DNA of 9,295 bases, from assembly GCA_018055865.1 (NCBI GenBank), contig JAGPGR010000054.1:1-9295 (forward strand). The letters run 5' to 3'. The notes under the pieces were generated by a model. That model was not told where the DNA came from and ran no database searches. It was given only the letters and a program-made list of their open reading frames with translations. This document shows positions 5,655 through 9,295 of this stretch, one piece after another. This stretch comes from Paludibacteraceae bacterium. GTDB lineage: Bacteria > Bacteroidota > Bacteroidia > Bacteroidales > Paludibacteraceae. The translations under genes and the position numbers were made by a program. Position 1 is the stretch's first letter. Each line of letters opens with the position of its first letter.

Positions 5655-6998
5655 ATGAAACAATTAATCTTCAATGCCCACATTGTGAATGAAGGGCGGA
5701 TAATGAAAGGAGCTGTACTGATAGACGGCGAATATATCGAAAAAGTATTCAGTGACGGTGAATTGGTTGAGGTTGATAGTTCAACGGAGAAAATTGATGC
5801 TGAAGGACTTTGGCTCATGCCCGGAGTGATCGACGATCAGGTCCATTTTCGCGAACCGGGTCTGACCTATAAAGGCGATATTTTTACAGAAAGCCGGGCA
5901 GCAGTGGCGGGAGGCGTAACTTCGTATATGGAAATGCCTAACACAAGACCTCAAACAACTACTTTTGAGTTACTTGAAGAAAAATTTGCGCTTGCAGCTT
6001 CCAAATCGCTCGCCAACTATTCATTTTATATGGGTGCCACCAATACCAACATCAGGGAACTGACGAAGGTGAATCCACGTGAAGTCTGTGGCATCAAAGT
6101 ATTTATGGGTTCATCCACCGGCAATATGCTGGTAAACGATATCGACGCATTGAACCGGATTTTCGACGAATCGCCCACGCTCATTGCCACACATTGCGAA
6201 GATGAGGAAATTATACACCGGAATTTGCAGTATTACAAAAGTATGTACAGTGACAGCATTGGTGTGGAATTTCATCCGCTCATCCGCTCGGAAGAAGCGT
6301 GTTTCAAATCCTCGTCGTATGCTGTGGAACTGGCTCACAAGCACAACAGCCGCCTGCATATTCTGCATCTTTCCACAGCTGCCGAGTTAGTACTTTTCAA
6401 TGAGAATACGCCTTTGAAAGACAAATTGATTACGGCCGAAGCGTGTGTGCATCATTTGTGGTTTTCGGACCGGGATTATGCAGCCCTGGGAAATAAAATA
6501 AAGTGGAATCCGGCTATCAAAAAAGAATCGGACCGGCAAACGCTCATTGATGCTGTGAACAGCAATAAAATAGATGTGGTAGCTACCGATCACGCACCCC
6601 ACACGTGGGAAGAAAAACAGGGAAACTGCTATGAGGCATATTCAGGAGGACCGCTCGTGCAGCATTCGCTCACAGCCATGCTTCAGCTGGCCAAACAGGG
6701 CTATTTTACGGTCGAAAAAGTGGTGGAGAAAATGTGTCATGCGCCTGCAGACTTATTCAGAATTGAGAATCGGGGCTACATCCGCCCGGGTTATTTCGCC
6801 GATCTGGTTCTAGTCGATCCTTCCTTATCGCAGCAGGTTACAACTGAAAATATATTGTATAAATGCGGCTGGTCGCCTTTCGAAGGCGAAACGTTCGATT
6901 CTGTGGTTGTCCGTACATTTGTCAACGGACAAACCGTTTTCAACAACGGAGTTTTTGATGAAAATATTCGCGGAAAACGTTTGACATTCAATGTGTAG
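5655..6998 (+). CDS. pyrC: Dihydroorotase
   Basis: Zinc enzyme of the amidohydrolase superfamily that interconverts N-carbamoyl-aspartate and dihydroorotate in de novo pyrimidine synthesis. The 447 residues fit the long dihydroorotase type. Visible motifs: PGVIDDQVHFREPG (56-69), EMPNTRP (93-99, substrate binding), GIKVFMGSSTGNM (146-158; Lys148 is a candidate carboxylated bridging lysine), ATHCEDE (His180), ILHLST (His238) and ATDHAPH (Asp312 as general base). The first metal motif reads Gln62-Val-His64 instead of the usual His-x-His; I recall the same DDQVHFREPG in other Bacteroidetes dihydroorotases, so this looks like a lineage variant rather than damage. With udk at the other end of the window, both pyrimidine synthesis and salvage are represented. 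An allantoinase or hydantoinase role is less likely given the REPG and MPNT motifs. Confidence 0.93.
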   Translation: MKQLIFNAHIVNEGRIMKGAVLIDGEYIEKVFSDGELVEVDSSTEKIDAEGLWLMPGVIDDQVHFREPGLTYKGDIFTESRAAVAGGVTSYMEMPNTRPQTTTFELLEEKFALAASKSLANYSFYMGATNTNIRELTKVNPREVCGIKVFMGSSTGNMLVNDIDALNRIFDESPTLIATHCEDEEIIHRNLQYYKSMYSDSIGVEFHPLIRSEEACFKSSSYAVELAHKHNSRLHILHLSTAAELVLFNENTPLKDKLITAEACVHHLWFSDRDYAALGNKIKWNPAIKKESDRQTLIDAVNSNKIDVVATDHAPHTWEEKQGNCYEAYSGGPLVQHSLTAMLQLAKQGYFTVEKVVEKMCHAPADLFRIENRGYIRPGYFADLVLVDPSLSQQVTTENILYKCGWSPFEGETFDSVVVRTFVNGQTVFNNGVFDENIRGKRLTFNV

Positions 6999-7010
6999 TG
7001 TCATTGTTTT
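6982..7010 (+). terminator. Weak possible terminator overlapping the pyrC stop codon
   Basis: TGACATT (6982-6988) and AGTGTCA (6997-7003) can pair over seven positions, one a G-U, around an 8-base loop. A T-rich but interrupted stretch, TTGTTTT, follows. The right arm covers most of the pyrC stop codon. The stem is AU-rich and the T run is broken, so it would at best attenuate transcription into the next gene. Confidence 0.3.
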
Positions 7011-7037
7011 TATTGTTTAATTCAATTTTTAAAATGA

Positions 7038-8333
7038 ATGGAAATTCTGGTATTATCAATTCTTTTTTTATTCAACGGTTTTTTCTCTCTTTCTGAAATA
7101 GCCATTGTTTCGAGCAAAACAACCAGGCTTGAACAGCACCGGGGCACAGGACACAAAGGAGCTGCCACGGCGCTCAAGTTGCGTGCTGAGTCCGAAATGT
7201 TTCTTTCGGCCGTTCAGGTGGGCATTACGCTGATAAGCCTCATTACCGGAGCTTACAGTGGTGTGAGCCTGGCCGGGAATGTTACTCCGTTTTTCGAACA
7301 GTTCGATGCCTTGCGACCCTACGCAAATGGCATTAGCATTGTGGTTATTATGTTTCTCATCACCTATTTCTCCATCGTTATCGGCGAACTTGTGCCCAAA
7401 ACCATTGCACTGGGTAACCCCGAGAAAGTGGCAATACGGGTAGCGCCGCTCATCCATTTTTTCAGTAAACTGTTCTATCCGTTTGTCAAATTGCTTTCGG
7501 CCTCTACCAAACTGATTACTTCCACCTTTGGCATCGAAAAACAATCGGAACACATGACTGAATCGGAGTTGCGCCAAATGATCAAAACGGCTTCGTTGGA
7601 GGGAATTATTGAAGAAGGACAGAACGATATACACGAAAAAGTCTTCAATTTTTCGGACAAGAGAGCCAGACACCTGATGACTCACCGCATAGAAGTGGAG
7701 TGGATAGACCTGAATGAATCGGAAGAGGAAATACGGGAAGAAATAGAAAACTGCCAGCACAGCAAGATTGTTTGCTGCCACGATACGCTTGATAATCTGG
7801 CCGGAGTGCTCCTTATCCGCGATTACTACAAAGCCATTTTGCTCAAAAAAGAATTCAAAGTGGAGGATTTGATTACGCAACCCGTGGTTATCCACGAGAA
7901 AACATCAGCTCCCATAGTGCTGAAAAATCTCAAGCAAAGCAGTTCGCACTTCTGTGTGGTGGTGGACGAATACGGTGACTTTCAGGGAATTGTAACCTTT
8001 CACGATATTATGGAAAACCTGGTAGGTTTGATTCCTGATGAAGGTGAAATAGAGGAGCCGGACTATTTTGTGCGCGAAGATAAATCCGTACTGATCAACG
8101 GTGACGCTCCTATCGAAACACTGACTGAGATTATCAAAGAACTGGATGTGGATTTTGAACTGATAGACTATGCTACTGTGGCAGGTTTTATCATCGATCA
8201 GGTGAACGAAATACCCCGCGTGGGCGACAAGATAGAATACCTGGATTATACACTTGAAATAGTGGATATGGACGGCAACAGGATAGATAAAATTCTGATT
8301 ACCAAAAAACAGGATCAGGAAGAAAATAGCTGA
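7038..8333 (+). CDS. CNNM/CorC-HlyC family membrane protein (DUF21 and CBS domains)
   Basis: A 431-residue inner-membrane protein usually annotated as hemolysin family or TlyC/CorC-like. The N-terminal DUF21/CNNM region has hydrophobic segments at about 2-24, 57-79 and 97-120 and a shorter one near 135-160. It carries the family motifs NGFFSLSEIAIVSSK (13-27) and GELVPKTIALGNPEKVA (116-132). The connecting helices TESELRQMIKTASLEGIIEEGQ lead to a pair of CBS domains (about 210-330, with VVVDEYGDFQGIVTFHDIMENLVG in the second), then a CorC_HlyC domain (about 340-425). Relatives are linked to magnesium or cobalt efflux; haemolysis is doubtful. GldE has the same architecture, but I see no special GldE likeness. 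It starts at ATG 7038; an overlapping ATG at 7034 is out of frame. It lies 39 bp after pyrC and 8 bp before apbE. Confidence 0.9.
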   Translation: MEILVLSILFLFNGFFSLSEIAIVSSKTTRLEQHRGTGHKGAATALKLRAESEMFLSAVQVGITLISLITGAYSGVSLAGNVTPFFEQFDALRPYANGISIVVIMFLITYFSIVIGELVPKTIALGNPEKVAIRVAPLIHFFSKLFYPFVKLLSASTKLITSTFGIEKQSEHMTESELRQMIKTASLEGIIEEGQNDIHEKVFNFSDKRARHLMTHRIEVEWIDLNESEEEIREEIENCQHSKIVCCHDTLDNLAGVLLIRDYYKAILLKKEFKVEDLITQPVVIHEKTSAPIVLKNLKQSSSHFCVVVDEYGDFQGIVTFHDIMENLVGLIPDEGEIEEPDYFVREDKSVLINGDAPIETLTEIIKELDVDFELIDYATVAGFIIDQVNEIPRVGDKIEYLDYTLEIVDMDGNRIDKILITKKQDQEENS

Positions 8334-8341
8334 TACGGAAA

Positions 8342-9295
8342 ATGAGAAAAATACTAATTTACGGCTTAGGTGTGATACTGACGTTGCTTTTCACCCATTG
8401 TACCACAGAAAATAAAGAATATACGTTCAACAAAGGCCAGGTTTACGGCACCTACTATTCCATCACCTACCTGCATCCGCGCAAAGCAGATTTGAAGCAG
8501 CAAATAGAGGAAAAATTCAGCGAATTCGACAATTCTCTTTCTACTTTCAATCCGAATTCCATCATTTCCCGAATCAACCGTAACGACACCACCGTACTTA
8601 CCGATGCCTATTTTGAATCAATGTACAACGCTGCACGACAGGTTTCCGAAAAATCGGGCGGTGCTTTTGATATCACTGTAGCACCTCTGGTCAACGCCTG
8701 GGGATTTGGTTTCGGTAATCATGAGCACACGGACGTACCCCGGGTCGATTCCATCCTGCCTTTTGTGGGGTACACCCTTATTACCTTGAAAGAAGGTCGG
8801 TTAATTAAAAAAGACCCGCGTACCATGCTGGATGCCAGCGCCATAGCCAAAGGGCAGAGTTGCGATGTGATAGGCCGGCTGCTCGAAGAAAACGGGTGTG
8901 TGAATTACATGGTTGAAATTGGAGGTGAGGTGATGTGTAAAGGCCTGAATCCGAAAGGGGAGAAGTGGCACATCGGCATTGATAAGCCCGCCGACGACCC
9001 TGCTAACGAAGACGGCGAGCTTCAGGCCATCCTGGCTTTGAGCGATGCAGGACTGGCCACTTCGGGCAATTACCGCCAGTATTACTATCGCGACGGCAAA
9101 AAATACGCCCACACCATAGAACCCCGAACCGGATATCCTGTCAATCACAACCTGCTGAGCGCCACAGTAGTGGCTCCAACCTGCATGCAGGCCGATGCTT
9201 ATGCCACCACTTTTATGGTGCTTGGCGCAGATAGCAGCATGCTCCTGTGCAATTCCATTCCCGGTATGGATTGTTACCTCATTTATCAGGGAGAA
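8342..9295 (+). CDS. apbE: FAD:protein FMN transferase ApbE (3' end outside window)
   Basis: A frame from the ATG at 8342 stays open for 318 codons to the window edge; ApbE proteins are about 330-350 aa, so only a short C-terminal piece is missing. The enzyme attaches FMN from FAD to Ser/Thr of periplasmic redox subunits such as those of Na+-NQR and RNF. Visible motifs: VYGTYYSITY (34-43), SEKSGGAFDITVAPLVNAWGFG (102-123), DASAIAKGQSCDVI (164-177), VEIGGEVMCKG (191-201), LATSGNYRQYY (238-248), HTIEPRTGYPV (257-267) and ADAYATTFMVLG (284-295, with the Mg-binding Asp and Thr). A hydrophobic signal segment ends FTHC at Cys20, suggesting a lipoprotein, although His before the Cys is atypical of a lipobox. 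The start lies 8 bp after the preceding stop, so the two are likely co-transcribed. No flavinylation target gene is in view. Confidence 0.93.
   Translation, partial: MRKILIYGLGVILTLLFTHCTTENKEYTFNKGQVYGTYYSITYLHPRKADLKQQIEEKFSEFDNSLSTFNPNSIISRINRNDTTVLTDAYFESMYNAARQVSEKSGGAFDITVAPLVNAWGFGFGNHEHTDVPRVDSILPFVGYTLITLKEGRLIKKDPRTMLDASAIAKGQSCDVIGRLLEENGCVNYMVEIGGEVMCKGLNPKGEKWHIGIDKPADDPANEDGELQAILALSDAGLATSGNYRQYYYRDGKKYAHTIEPRTGYPVNHNLLSATVVAPTCMQADAYATTFMVLGADSSMLLCNSIPGMDCYLIYQGE

Noticed and set aside
7068..7895. A 275-codon open frame on the minus strand
   Set aside because: It is fully antisense to the CNNM/CorC-like gene, whose motifs are clear, and its translation is rich in His, Phe and Arg runs typical of antisense shadow frames.
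8801..9148. A 115-codon open frame on the minus strand
   Set aside because: It lies within the apbE frame on the other strand, which carries all ApbE motifs and stays open to the window edge.

Overview
The window looks like an ordinary chromosomal stretch from a member of the Bacteroidota, most likely order Bacteroidales. This rests on gene content typical of that group: a Bacteroidetes-type dihydroorotase, a polyprenol-phosphate-mannose-synthase-like glycosyltransferase, and an MltF-like lipoprotein next to an ACT-domain SerB. Starts lack Shine-Dalgarno sequences, and there are matches to the Bacteroidetes -7 promoter element TAnnTTTG. Composition is even and I see no integrase, transposase, phage gene, tRNA or CRISPR array.

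Left part, minus strand (positions 1-3081): a compact four-gene block transcribed right to left, udk (uridine kinase), a PolB-type 3'-5' exonuclease, an MltF-like membrane-bound lytic transglycosylase, and the first 37 codons of serB. Gaps are 5 and 6 bp, and the last two genes overlap by 26 bp, so this is almost certainly one operon. The transglycosylase ends in an unusual Lys/Glu-rich tail of about 84 residues whose coding DNA runs into serB.

Middle (3082-3851): a 434-bp divergent intergenic region, then a tiny CDGSH iron-sulfur protein gene closed by a strong intrinsic terminator, so it appears to be its own transcription unit. A good -7 element follows, just ahead of the next gene.

Right part, plus strand (3852-9295): a WalJ/YycJ-like metallo-beta-lactamase-fold hydrolase; a 207-bp spacer filled by two different short-period tandem arrays; then a family 2 glycosyltransferase, dihydroorotase (pyrC), a CNNM/CorC-HlyC-type membrane protein and apbE (FAD:protein FMN transferase), which runs off the right edge after 318 codons. 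Gaps of 42, 39 and 8 bp suggest the last four may be co-transcribed.

The genes are mainly housekeeping: pyrimidine salvage (udk) and synthesis (pyrC), serine synthesis (serB), wall turnover (MltF-like), lipid-linked sugar transfer, and flavinylation (apbE). I found no convincing new multi-gene system. The points most worth checking are the double tandem array at 4665-4859 with its 21-bp higher-order repeat and inverted cores, the Gln in place of the first metal-ligand His of dihydroorotase, and the charged repeat tail of the transglycosylase.
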